Source: DATKCN01 sp035513175
GTDB taxonomy: Bacteria > Chloroflexota > Chloroflexia > Thermomicrobiales > CFX8
Reading direction: 5' to 3'
Assembly (NCBI GenBank): GCA_035513175.1
Contig: DATKCN010000267.1
Location: forward strand, 1-9,256
DNA length: 9,256 bases
Both the position numbers and the translations under genes were made by a program. Below are positions 1-7,780 of this stretch, one piece after another; the stretch's first letter is position 1, and each line of letters begins with the position of its first letter. A model generated the notes under the pieces. The model had not been told where the DNA came from and searched no databases. It was given only the letters and a program-made list of their open reading frames with translations.

Positions 1-1
1 G

Positions 2-208
2 CGCGGCATCGCCAACCCGATCGGCCAGATCTGGACCGCCAAGATGCTGCTCGACCACATCGGCAGAGAAGAGGTGGGCGCGGCCCTGCTCGACTCGATC
101 GAGGCGGTCCTCGCGAAGGCGGAAGTGCAGACCCCCGACCTCGGCGGCGCCGCCTCCACCAGCGAGATGGGGGACGCCGTGCTGGCCGAGCTCAAAAGTC
201 GCGCCTGA
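2..208 (+). CDS. Beta-decarboxylating dehydrogenase, C-terminal fragment (tartrate/3-isopropylmalate dehydrogenase family)
   Basis: The gene is cut by the window's left edge; only the last 68 residues are visible, ending in TGA at 206-208. The fragment begins RGIANPIGQIWTAKMLLDHI and contains TPDLGGAASTSEMGDAV near its end. The G-x-ANP start, the aliphatic helix and the closing (T/A)-D-(L/I)-GG plus T-S-E-M-G-D-A-V segment are hallmarks of the isocitrate/isopropylmalate/tartrate dehydrogenase superfamily. These are NAD(P)+- and divalent-metal-dependent cytoplasmic enzymes that oxidatively decarboxylate 2-hydroxy acids. The IWTAKMLLDHIG stretch and TPDLGG resemble tartrate dehydrogenase/decarboxylase more than LeuB, but the substrate cannot be settled from the C-terminus alone. 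It has the same orientation as hutH, 274 bp upstream. A repeat element that could form a hairpin starts about a dozen bases after the stop, so the gene may or may not be co-transcribed with hutH. Confidence 0.75.
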   Translation, partial: RGIANPIGQIWTAKMLLDHIGREEVGAALLDSIEAVLAKAEVQTPDLGGAASTSEMGDAVLAELKSRA

Positions 209-220
209 CCCGGGACACAA

Positions 221-275
221 TCCAATCCCCAATCTCCCCCTCTCGTCACAGGAGAGGGGGTCGGGGGTGAGGTCT
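221..275 (+). repeat. GC-rich palindromic intergenic repeat, copy 1 (long form)
   Basis: A tail reading AATCCAATCCCCAATCT-like is followed by a hairpin core: CCCCCTCTC at 236-244 pairs with GAGAGGGGG at 252-260 over a 7-nt loop. The core is followed by GGGGGTGAGGTCT. The same order (tail, palindromic core, GGGGGTGAGGTC) occurs in inverted orientation at 4310-4370. Shorter versions without the clear tail occur at 416-458 and 4500-4543. This copy lies just after the stop of the upstream dehydrogenase gene, so as RNA it could act as a 3' end hairpin, although no T-run follows. It belongs to a REP-like short interspersed family rather than an insertion sequence; no coding capacity is seen. Confidence 0.8.
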
Positions 276-342
276 GTCACCCAATCCCTTACACGCCCGC
301 CGACACTGTCACCACCGACTCCTGATCCGCCGCCACGCCACA

Positions 343-351
343 TGCTACAGT
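343..351 (+). promoter_or_regulatory. Possible extended -10 promoter upstream of hutH
   Basis: TGCTACAGT fits an extended -10 pattern (TGn followed by TACAGT). It lies between repeat copies 1 and 2, which would give an approximately 125-nt leader before the hutH ATG. No good -35 hexamer lies 16-18 bp upstream. A 14-nt near-perfect palindrome, GCGGAGTGCTCCGC at 381-394 (6-bp arms, 2-nt centre), would sit in the leader as a candidate operator or small hairpin. The rest of the 209-482 gap holds only the two repeat copies; no gene is seen in it. Confidence 0.3.
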
Positions 352-415
352 ACCCCGCAACGCACTTAGGGCCTCCCCACGCGGAGTGCTCCGCCCAGCA
401 TCGCAACGACCCAAA

Positions 416-458
416 CTCTCCCTCCCCTGTAAGGAGAGGGGGCCGGGGGGTGAGGTCC
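416..458 (+). repeat. GC-rich palindromic intergenic repeat, copy 2
   Basis: The left arm CTCCCTCCCC (418-427) and right arm GGAGAGGGGG (433-442) pair over the loop TGTAA with one mismatch and one G-T pair. They are followed by CCGGGGGGTGAGGTCC (443-458). This 3' block is identical to the one in the copy before hutU (4528-4543). The copy ends 24 bp before the hutH ATG and is in the same orientation as the gene. The imperfect stem suggests an older or diverged copy. Confidence 0.8.
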
Positions 459-482
459 ACGCCCGTCGCAGAAAGACAACCC

Positions 483-2015
483 ATGCCCGTCACCGTCAAC
501 GGCGAGCACCTCACCAGCGCCGACGTTATCGCCGTCGCCCGCCATGGTGCGCAGGTCTCGCTCGGCCCCGGCGCATACAACCGCATGCGTCGCACGCGCG
601 CCTTCGTCGACGCTGCAGCCGCCGGGGAGCGCCCGGTCTACGGCATTACGACCGGTTTCGGCGGACTGGCGAGCATGATGATCCCGGCCGAGCAGCGCGT
701 CGAGATGCAGCACGCCATCCTGCGCTCGCACGCGGCGGGCATGGGACCGCCTGTCGAGCCGGAGGTCGTGCGTGCCCTGCTGCTGCTGCGGGTCGCCACG
801 CTGGCGAAAGGCTACTCCGGTGTGCGCCCACTGCTCGTCGAGCGCATGGTGGATCTTTTGAATTCCGGGATCGTGCCGTACGTGCCGGAGTTCGGGTCGT
901 TGGGGGCCAGCGGCGACCTCGCGCCCCTGTCACACGCCACATTGCCGCTGATCGGCGAAGGAAACGTGCTGGCCGGGGATGGGTCGCCGCGACCTGCCGG
1001 TCCCGCGCTGGCGGCCGCGGGCATCGAGCCGATCACGCTCGACGCCAAGGAGGGTCTGGCCCTCATCAATAGCACCGACGGCATGCTCGGCATGCTCGTG
1101 CTGGCATGCGACGACGCGCTGCGCCTGTTCCGCTCCGCCGACGTGATCGCCGCCATGAGCATTGAAGCCCTGTTGGGAACTGACCGGCCTTTCGCCGCCG
1201 ACTTGCAGGCGTTGCGGCCGCACCCTGGGCAGGCGGCCAGCGCTGCCAACCTGCGAGCGCTGCTGACGGGCTCCGGCTGCGTCGCCGCGCACGACGACGT
1301 TACCCATGGCGTGCAGGACGCCTACTCCCTGCGCTGTCACCCGCAGGTAGTCGGCGCGGCGCGTGACACGCTCGCGTTCGCGACACAGACGGCCGGGCGC
1401 GAGCTGATGGCGGCCATCGACAACCCGGTGATCCTGCCGGACGGCCGCGTCGAGTCGGTCGGCAACTTTCACGGCGAGCCGTTGGCCTTTGCCTGCGACT
1501 TCCTGACGATCGCGGCGGCCGAGGTTGGGGCCATCGCCCACGCGCGCATAGACAGGCTGCTGGACGCGAAACGCTCGCGTGGGCTGCCTCCATTCCTGAG
1601 CACGGATCCGGGCGTCAACTCCGGCATGATGATCGCCCAGTACACGGCTGCCGCGCTGGTGGCCGAGAACCGGCGCCTGGCGCACCCGGCCAGTGTGGAT
1701 TCAATGGCGACCTCCGCCATGCAGGAGGATCACGTCTCGCTGGGCTGGTCGGCGGCGAGGAACCTGCGCCGCGTCCTGGCGAACCTCTCGCGCATCCTCG
1801 CGGTCGAAGCGGTCTGTGCCGGGCACGGCATTGACCTGCGCAGCCCCCTGCAGCCGGCGCGTGGAACGGCGGCCGCGCTCGATCTGTTGCGCGCGCGCGT
1901 GCCGGGGCCTGGGGCCGACCTCTTCCTGTCGCCCGACCTGGAGGCGGCGGACGGGATGGTTTCGGGGGGCGGGTTCCTGGAAGCGGCAGGGTCGATCGTC
2001 GGGGATTTGAAGTAG
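483..2015 (+). CDS. hutH: Histidine ammonia-lyase
   Basis: Cytoplasmic enzyme that removes ammonia from L-histidine to give trans-urocanate, the first step of histidine utilisation. The 510-residue product matches the usual HutH length of about 500-515. The electrophilic MIO cofactor is made from Ala142-Ser143-Gly144 (LGASGDLAPLSH). Other active-site residues known from the Pseudomonas enzyme are present at nearly identical numbers: Tyr53 (YGITTGFG), His83 (RSHAAG), Asn196, Gln278, Tyr281 and Arg284 (VQDAYSLRC), Phe329 (GNFHGEP) and Glu415 (QEDHVS). INSTDGMLGML and SAMQEDHVSLGW are typical of actinobacterial-type HutH. The ATG at 483 is chosen because homology and the Tyr53/His83 register start there. 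The reading frame stays open upstream to 267, but that part translates the palindromic repeats. A GTG at 450 is a possible alternative. The Shine-Dalgarno before 483 is weak (AGAAAG). The next gene starts 28 bp after the stop. Confidence 0.95.
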   Translation: MPVTVNGEHLTSADVIAVARHGAQVSLGPGAYNRMRRTRAFVDAAAAGERPVYGITTGFGGLASMMIPAEQRVEMQHAILRSHAAGMGPPVEPEVVRALLLLRVATLAKGYSGVRPLLVERMVDLLNSGIVPYVPEFGSLGASGDLAPLSHATLPLIGEGNVLAGDGSPRPAGPALAAAGIEPITLDAKEGLALINSTDGMLGMLVLACDDALRLFRSADVIAAMSIEALLGTDRPFAADLQALRPHPGQAASAANLRALLTGSGCVAAHDDVTHGVQDAYSLRCHPQVVGAARDTLAFATQTAGRELMAAIDNPVILPDGRVESVGNFHGEPLAFACDFLTIAAAEVGAIAHARIDRLLDAKRSRGLPPFLSTDPGVNSGMMIAQYTAAALVAENRRLAHPASVDSMATSAMQEDHVSLGWSAARNLRRVLANLSRILAVEAVCAGHGIDLRSPLQPARGTAAALDLLRARVPGPGADLFLSPDLEAADGMVSGGGFLEAAGSIVGDLK

Positions 2016-2043
2016 CTGGCGGGACGCCGGTGGAGGACGCGGG

Positions 2044-3198
2044 ATGGTGGACTGGTATCGCGAGCTGGGAGTGACGCCGGTTATCAACGCGACCGGCTAC
2101 GTGACGCGCCTCGGTGGGTCGTTGATGCTGCCGGAGGTCGTCGAGGCCATGGCGGCGGCCTCACGCGCGTTCGTCTCAATGAGGGAGCTGGAGGAGGCAG
2201 CGGGACGTGTCATCGCCGAGATCACTGGCGCGGAAGCGGGCTACGTCACCTCCGGCGCGGCGGCGGGCCTGACGATGGCGGCCGCCACCTGCATCGCCGG
2301 GGCTGACCGCGATCGCATCAACCGCCTGCCGGACACGAGCGGCGTCCCGCACACCATCGTGATTCCCGGCCCGCACCGCGACTCGTACGACCGCTGCTTC
2401 CGCGTGGCCGGCGCGCGCACAATCACGGCAGGATCGCCCGACGGCTGCACGATTGACGACCTCCAGCGGGCGATCGGTCCGGAAACGGCCGCCGTGGCCT
2501 GGTTCAGCATGTACGAAGACGCGCTATCGCTGCCGCCGGTCGTGGACGTCGCGCATGCGCGCGGGGTTCCCGTCATCGTCGACGCGGCCATCGCCCTGCC
2601 TCCGACGACGAACCTGCGGCGCTTCATCGATGATGGCGCCGATCTGGTGTCATTCAGCGCCGGGAAGGACATGCGCGGGCCGCAGACCGCCGGCTTCCTG
2701 GCGGGACGCCGGGACCTGATCGAGCCGCTGGCGCTGCACCATCAGGACTTCGCCGCCAACGATGGCGTCTGGGAGATCGGACCTGAGCTGCTCAGCCCTG
2801 GACATGGCCTCGCCCGCCCGATGAAGGTCGGCAAAGAAGAGCTGGTCGGGGCCCTCGTCGCGCTGAAAATGTACGCCGAGCGGGACCACGAAGTCGAATT
2901 GCGGGCGCAGGAGGAAGCACAGCGTGTCATTGCCGCCAGCGTCCCCAACGCGCCGGGCGTCAAGGTGACCACCGGACGCGAACAGACGCCGGGACACTGG
3001 GTGCGGGTGCGGCTGGAGCCGGGCGTGGCGCCGCAGAGCGCGCAGGAGGTTGTCGACCGGCTCGCGAACGGTGAGCCGCGAGTGATGGTCGCGGCCAGCG
3101 TGCTCGGACCGCCCGACACCGTCACCATCGGGACCGCGACGCTGCAGCCGGGAGAGGCGCAGATCGTGGCGCGCAGGCTGGCGGACATCCTGGCATAG
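2044..3198 (+). CDS. SelA-like PLP-dependent enzyme (fold type I, COG1921-type), substrate unknown
   Basis: A 384-residue cytoplasmic protein of the aspartate-aminotransferase fold, closest by eye to the L-seryl-tRNA(Sec) selenium transferase-related / D-glucosaminate-6-phosphate ammonia-lyase group. It opens with the family signature GVTPVINATGYVTRLGGS (residues 9-26). A glycine-rich phosphate-binding region is TSGAAAGLTMA (69-79). Asp180 in VIVDAA would contact the PLP ring nitrogen. The Schiff-base lysine is Lys208 in SFSAGKDMRGPQTAGFLAGR. At 384 residues it lacks the extra N-terminal domain of true SelA. No selB, selD or tRNA-Sec lies nearby, so selenocysteine synthesis is unlikely. Family members catalyse PLP-dependent eliminations of ammonia or water, or aldol-type reactions; the substrate here is not evident. 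The start is supported by GGAGGA at 2032-2037, 6 nt before ATG. It follows hutH by 28 bp and precedes the next gene by 10 bp, so co-transcription is likely. Confidence 0.85.
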   Translation: MVDWYRELGVTPVINATGYVTRLGGSLMLPEVVEAMAAASRAFVSMRELEEAAGRVIAEITGAEAGYVTSGAAAGLTMAAATCIAGADRDRINRLPDTSGVPHTIVIPGPHRDSYDRCFRVAGARTITAGSPDGCTIDDLQRAIGPETAAVAWFSMYEDALSLPPVVDVAHARGVPVIVDAAIALPPTTNLRRFIDDGADLVSFSAGKDMRGPQTAGFLAGRRDLIEPLALHHQDFAANDGVWEIGPELLSPGHGLARPMKVGKEELVGALVALKMYAERDHEVELRAQEEAQRVIAASVPNAPGVKVTTGREQTPGHWVRVRLEPGVAPQSAQEVVDRLANGEPRVMVAASVLGPPDTVTIGTATLQPGEAQIVARRLADILA

Positions 3199-3208
3199 GA
3201 GAGGTGAG

Positions 3209-4309
3209 ATGGGGAGCGTCGAGCAACTGAAGCAGAAGCGGGCTGGGACCGGGGTCCGAGCGCACGACGCGGATCGGGCGTATCGGGGCTACACGCTCTT
3301 CTGTCCCAGCGCGGGCGGCAACCTCGTCTACCTGATCGACATGGATGGCGAGGTCGTTCACACATGGCAGATGCCGCATCCGCCAGGCATCTACGGCTGC
3401 CTGACGCCCGAGGGCACGCTGCTCTATAACGGCAAGGTGCTGGAGCCAGGCGGGACCCGCTTCATCGACTCCGGCCCGTGGAAGGGCGGCTCGCTACTGG
3501 AGATGACCTGGGACGGCGACATTCTCTGGGAGGCGCGGCATCGGGACCACCACCACGACGGCGTCAAGCTGCGCAACGGCAACGTGTTGCTGCTGTGCCT
3601 CGCGGCGCTGCCGGACGACATCGCGCGGCGCGTTGTTGGCGGCATGCCGGGCAGCGAGCGCGAGGGCGTGATGCACGCCGACTACCTGGTCGAGATGACG
3701 ACCGGCGGCGAGGAAGTCTGGCGCTGGAACGCCTGGGAGCATCTCGACCCGGTCGAGGACCGCATCGTGGCGGCGCAGGACCATCGCAGCGAGTGGACGC
3801 ATGGCAACGCGGTGGTCGAGATGGAGGACGGCAACATCATCGTGAGCTTTCGCAACATCTCGACGGTCATCATCATCGAGCGCTCGACCGGGGAGATCGT
3901 CTGGAAGCTGGGGGCGCCGCCGCTGGCGCAGCAGCACGCGCCGACGGTGCTGGCGAATGGCAATCTGCTGATCTTCGATAACGGCACGCACCGGGTCGAC
4001 CATCCGGTTCCGTTCTCGCGGGTGATCGAGGTCGAGCGCGCCACGAAGGCGATCGTCTGGACCTATCAGGAGGGCTACATCAGCGAGTTCTTCAGCCCGT
4101 TCATCTCGAACGCGCAGCGCCTACCGAACGGCAACACGCTGATCTGCGAGGGCTCGTTCGGTCGCATCTTCGAGGTGACGCGCGAGGGCGAGGTGGTCTG
4201 GGAGTACATCAACCCGCACTTCCACGAGCCAGTGAGCATGCCGGGGACGACGCCGAGGAATACGGTGTTTCGGGCGTTTCGGTATGGGATGGATGTGTTG
4301 CGGGGCTAA
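3209..4309 (+). CDS. Arylsulfotransferase (ASST)-like six-bladed beta-propeller protein
   Basis: A 366-residue protein with the repeating pattern of a six-bladed propeller. Blade-closing tryptophans follow G-E-(I/V)-x-W-like strands at Trp53, 107, 171, 232, 284 and 331. Partner strands with N-G-N or similar turns lie near residues 65-74, 120-129, 204-213, 247-256 and 304-313. The QHAPTVLANGNLLIFDNG segment (242-259) is typical of the arylsulfotransferase families (PF05935/PF14269). Known bacterial members transfer sulfate from one phenol to another through a histidine at the propeller centre. His116, His198 and His243 sit just before blade strands and are the candidates here. Well-studied AssT enzymes are periplasmic, but this one starts with a charged, non-hydrophobic N-terminus and shows no signal peptide or membrane segment, so it should be cytoplasmic. 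The start has GGAGAGGTGAG directly upstream. It sits 10 bp behind the SelA-like gene. Catalytic function as a sulfotransferase is unproven; it may be a different enzyme or a binding protein. Confidence 0.8.
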   Translation: MGSVEQLKQKRAGTGVRAHDADRAYRGYTLFCPSAGGNLVYLIDMDGEVVHTWQMPHPPGIYGCLTPEGTLLYNGKVLEPGGTRFIDSGPWKGGSLLEMTWDGDILWEARHRDHHHDGVKLRNGNVLLLCLAALPDDIARRVVGGMPGSEREGVMHADYLVEMTTGGEEVWRWNAWEHLDPVEDRIVAAQDHRSEWTHGNAVVEMEDGNIIVSFRNISTVIIIERSTGEIVWKLGAPPLAQQHAPTVLANGNLLIFDNGTHRVDHPVPFSRVIEVERATKAIVWTYQEGYISEFFSPFISNAQRLPNGNTLICEGSFGRIFEVTREGEVVWEYINPHFHEPVSMPGTTPRNTVFRAFRYGMDVLRG

Positions 4310-4370
4310 CCTAACCCCCCGGCCCCCTTCCCGGCGCGGGAAGGGGGAGATTGGGAATTGGAATTGGGGA
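4310..4370 (-). repeat. GC-rich palindromic intergenic repeat, copy 3 (long form, inverted)
   Basis: Reverse-complement copy of the element at 221-275. CCCCCTTCCC (4323-4332) pairs perfectly with GGGAAGGGGG (4338-4347) over the loop GGCGC. It is followed by the AGATTGGGAATTGGAATTGG tail that corresponds to the AATCCAATCCCCAATCT tail of copy 1. The CCTAACCCCCCGG side abuts the stop codon of the ASST-like gene. The 10-bp GC stem 13 nt after the stop could serve as a 3' end hairpin, but no U-tract follows. Confidence 0.8.
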
Positions 4371-4381
4371 CGCGGGGAAGT

Positions 4382-4421
4382 AAAGGACGACAAATGGCGG
4401 TGTATGGATTTGTCGTCCTTT
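4382..4421. repeat. Perfect 14-bp inverted repeat (stem-loop) between the ASST-like gene and hutU
   Basis: AAAGGACGACAAAT (4382-4395) and ATTTGTCGTCCTTT (4408-4421) are exact reverse complements separated by the 12-nt loop GGCGGTGTATGG. The stem is AT-richer than its surroundings and is the longest perfect inverted repeat I found in the window. It lies between inverted repeat copies 3 and 4. The right arm ends in TTT then GAAC, so it is at best an imperfect intrinsic terminator. Alternatives are an operator, a small mobile palindromic element, or an RNA processing/stability hairpin. Confidence 0.85.
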
Positions 4422-4499
4422 GAACGGCTATGCAGGTTTTGCATCGACGGTACCTGGCGGTGAAAACGAACTAAGTTTCCAGCGACACCGTCGCAACAC

Positions 4500-4543
4500 A
4501 CTCCCCCTCTCCGCGCAGGAGAGGGGGCCGGGGGGTGAGGTCC
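4500..4543 (+). repeat. GC-rich palindromic intergenic repeat, copy 4
   Basis: CCCCCTCTCC (4503-4512) pairs perfectly with GGAGAGGGGG (4518-4527) over GCGCA. The stem is followed by CCGGGGGGTGAGGTCC up to 4543, immediately before the hutU ATG. It has the same orientation and 3' block as copy 2 upstream of hutH, and is inverted relative to copy 3. The stretch 4422-4499 between the hairpin and this copy shows no gene and no convincing promoter. Confidence 0.85.
4531..4540 (+). promoter_or_regulatory. Repeat-derived ribosome binding site of hutU
   Basis: GGGGGTGAGG lies 3 nt before the ATG at 4544, with the GGTGAGG core serving as the only Shine-Dalgarno-like sequence available. It is the conserved 3' block of the palindromic repeat itself. 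The repeat hairpin stem ends at 4527, only a few bases upstream, so folding could affect access to this site. A GTG at 4535 in the same frame lies inside this block and would add three residues, but it would have no room for its own binding site. Confidence 0.6.
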
Positions 4544-6217
<1,674 letters not shown>

Positions 6218-6287
6218 CCCCACACGTCTATGATCGGTCGAACATCGTCACCAACCTCGTGGGCGCTCCTTCGTGTACGCCGTGCGG

Positions 6288-6923
6288 CTACCGCTCGTGG
6301 ACAGTGTAGGTCAGGTGGGTCACCCGCTGCGTCGGCTCCGCGCGGACCGGCTCCAGGGCCACGCGGCCCGCGTCCACGCCGTCGAACAGGCGGATGCCGG
6401 AGCCGAACAGCACGGGTGACAGCGCGATCGTAAACTCGTCGATCAGGCCGGCGTTCACGTACTCCCGGATCGTTGTGCCGCCGCCTGCGATGCGCACGTC
6501 CCGGTCTCCGGCGGCCTCGCGGGCCCGGTCGAGCGCGGGCGAGATGCCGTCGTTGACGAAGTGGAAGGTGGTCCCGCCCTGCCTCTCCCAGGGCTCACGC
6601 TGCTCGTGCGTCACGACGAAGACCGGCGTGTGGAACGGCGCCTCCTCCGGCCACGCCGGCTCGCCGAGGTCGAACATGCGCTTGCCCATCACGCTGGCGC
6701 CGGTGCGCTCGAACGTCTCCCGCACGATGTCGTTGTCGCGCCCTTCCTCGCCGCCCTCGCCGAACTTCAGGTTCTCCCGGATGAACCGCTGCGGGAACAT
6801 CCACTGCTGCAGTTCCATCCACTGCGCCTTCCAGCGCTGCATATCCGGGTCGTCCATGCGCTCCTCGGGCGCGATGAATCCGTCCAACGACATCGTCACG
6901 CTGAAGAACACCGTACCGGCCAT
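6288..6923 (-). CDS. Dihydrofolate reductase / RibD C-terminal-like family protein
   Basis: A 211-residue protein. It starts MAGTVFFSVTMSLDGFIAP, where SLDGFIA is the N-terminal signature of the DHFR-like superfamily (YwjB/YyaP/RibD C-terminal type). Further family blocks are GASVMGKRMFD, PVFVVTHEQREPW, VRIAGGGTTIREYVNAGLIDE (nucleotide-binding turn and helix) and LSPVLFGSGIRLFDG near the C-terminus. Members are cytoplasmic NAD(P)H-binding reductases of mostly unknown substrate; this one need not act on dihydrofolate. It is the last gene of a three-gene reverse operon. Its ATG overlaps the TGA of the AHSA1 gene by one base (TGATG), suggesting translational coupling. A GGAAGAGAG sequence lies upstream. 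Confidence 0.85.
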   Translation of the reverse strand: MAGTVFFSVTMSLDGFIAPEERMDDPDMQRWKAQWMELQQWMFPQRFIRENLKFGEGGEEGRDNDIVRETFERTGASVMGKRMFDLGEPAWPEEAPFHTPVFVVTHEQREPWERQGGTTFHFVNDGISPALDRAREAAGDRDVRIAGGGTTIREYVNAGLIDEFTIALSPVLFGSGIRLFDGVDAGRVALEPVRAEPTQRVTHLTYTVHER

Positions 6924-7429
6924 CAGTCGTCAACTCTCTTCCGAACGACTTCCGTGACGTAGGCAGCCAGGTTGCTCAGGGTCTGCTGGCCACCCTCGAT
7001 CGCGTGGTACTTCTCGACCGCCTCGTCACGCAGCTCCTTGGTGGGGAACACCGTGCGCATCTCGATCCGGGTCGCCGCGCCGTCGAGCGCGAACGTCAGG
7101 ACCGACTCGAAGGCGTTCGGGTCGTCGCGGGACTCACCGTGGAGCAGCGCGATCCGCTCCGGCGGGGCGATCTCGGTCCAGGTGATCCACTCCTGGTAGT
7201 CCGTCCCGTCCGGTCCGTGCATCACGAAATCCCACACCCCGTCGACGCGTAACTCGAACGCCCGCGTGGTGGTGGTGAAGCCCTCCGGTCCCCACCACTG
7301 CGATAGGCGCCGCACCTCGGTGAACGCCTCAAAGACCAGCTCCCGTGGGGCATCGATGACCCGGGAGATCACGATCTCGCGGTCGGCCGTCGTGGACTGA
7401 GCCTGAGCTCCTCGTCCCGTCGCGCTCAT
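6923..7429 (-). CDS. AHSA1/SRPBCC-domain protein
   Basis: A 168-residue protein of the START-like helix-grip fold. The diagnostic features are IVISRVIDAPRELVFEAFTE at the N-terminus, LSQWWGPEGFTTTTRAFELR, then GVWDFVMHGPDGTDYQEWI, and a long C-terminal helix with GGQQTLSNLAAYV. Such proteins form a hydrophobic pocket for small ligands. In bacteria they are commonly encoded beside ArsR-type regulators; their ligands are usually unknown. The ATG at 7429 is preceded by AGGAGGAG inside the end of the ArsR gene, with a good spacing. Only 3 bp separate it from the upstream stop, and it overlaps the downstream DHFR-like gene by one base, so all three are one operon. It is predicted cytoplasmic; no signal peptide is seen. 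Confidence 0.88.
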   Translation of the reverse strand: MSATGRGAQAQSTTADREIVISRVIDAPRELVFEAFTEVRRLSQWWGPEGFTTTTRAFELRVDGVWDFVMHGPDGTDYQEWITWTEIAPPERIALLHGESRDDPNAFESVLTFALDGAATRIEMRTVFPTKELRDEAVEKYHAIEGGQQTLSNLAAYVTEVVRKRVDD

Positions 7430-7432
7430 CAG

Positions 7433-7774
7433 CTACTCCTCCTGCCTTGCCTGCTTGAGGTCCTGCACGTAATCGTCCAGCCGGTCGAAGCTCTCGTTCC
7501 AGAACCGCTCGAAGCCGCCGGTCCACTCGTGAACGGGTCGCAGCCCGCGGGAGTCAAGGCTGTACAGGCGTTGCTTGCCTGCCTTGCGGTCTCGCACGAG
7601 TCCGACCTCCCGGAGCACCCGCAGGTGTTTGGACGCCCCCGGCTGGGTCATCCTCAGCTCCTGGGCCAACTCGGTCACCGGCCACTCACCCGCCCGCAGC
7701 AGCACCAGGATCTCCCGGCGCTGTGGCTCGGCGATCGCGTTGAAGACGTCCGACGTCGTTGCCGCTCTTGCCAT
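7433..7774 (-). CDS. ArsR-family winged-helix transcriptional regulator
   Basis: A 113-residue DNA-binding protein. It begins MARAATTSDVFNAIAEPQRR, followed by REILVLLRAGEWPVTELAQE, a recognition helix around TQPGASKHLRVLREVGLV, and a wing at RDRKAGKQRLYSLD. A C-terminal helical segment (EWTGGFERFWNESFDRLDDY) is likely for dimerisation. There is no ELCVCDL-type metal site, so it is not a classical arsenic or metal sensor; it is closer to the SdpR-like branch paired with SRPBCC proteins. The ATG at 7774 is chosen because homology starts there and the promoter -10 ends 6 bp upstream. A longer reading from 7801 would run through the promoter. No Shine-Dalgarno is present, consistent with a leaderless message. 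It probably represses its own operon through the palindrome in the promoter. Confidence 0.9.
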   Translation of the reverse strand: MARAATTSDVFNAIAEPQRREILVLLRAGEWPVTELAQELRMTQPGASKHLRVLREVGLVRDRKAGKQRLYSLDSRGLRPVHEWTGGFERFWNESFDRLDDYVQDLKQARQEE

Positions 7775-7780
7775 GGTTCT

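Noticed and set aside
267..482. In-frame N-terminal extension of HutH by 72 residues from a GTG at 267
   Set aside because: The extension is translated from the palindromic repeats and is proline/arginine-rich. Alignment of Tyr53, His83 and the ASG triad with known HutH numbering places the start at 483.
483..2015. HutH homologue as an ergothionase or an aromatic amino acid lyase/aminomutase
   Set aside because: The intact MIO triad, His83, QDAYSLRC and QEDHVS motifs, and the hutU neighbour all fit histidine ammonia-lyase.
2044..3198. True selenocysteine synthase (SelA)
   Set aside because: It is too short, lacks the N-terminal domain, and no other selenocysteine genes are near.
221..4543. 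CRISPR array or insertion sequence remnants from the repeated GC-rich blocks
   Set aside because: Copies are widely spaced, in both orientations, without uniform spacers, transposase fragments or target duplications that I can see.
6218..6287. Bidirectional intrinsic terminator between the convergent hutU and DHFR-like genes
   Set aside because: Only tiny dyads such as GCCG-TG-CGGC are present, without a T-run.
6394..6957. Forward-strand open frame of 187 codons opposite the DHFR-like and AHSA1 genes
   Set aside because: It is Ser/Pro/Arg-rich without family motifs; the reverse-strand genes in the same region are clear family members.
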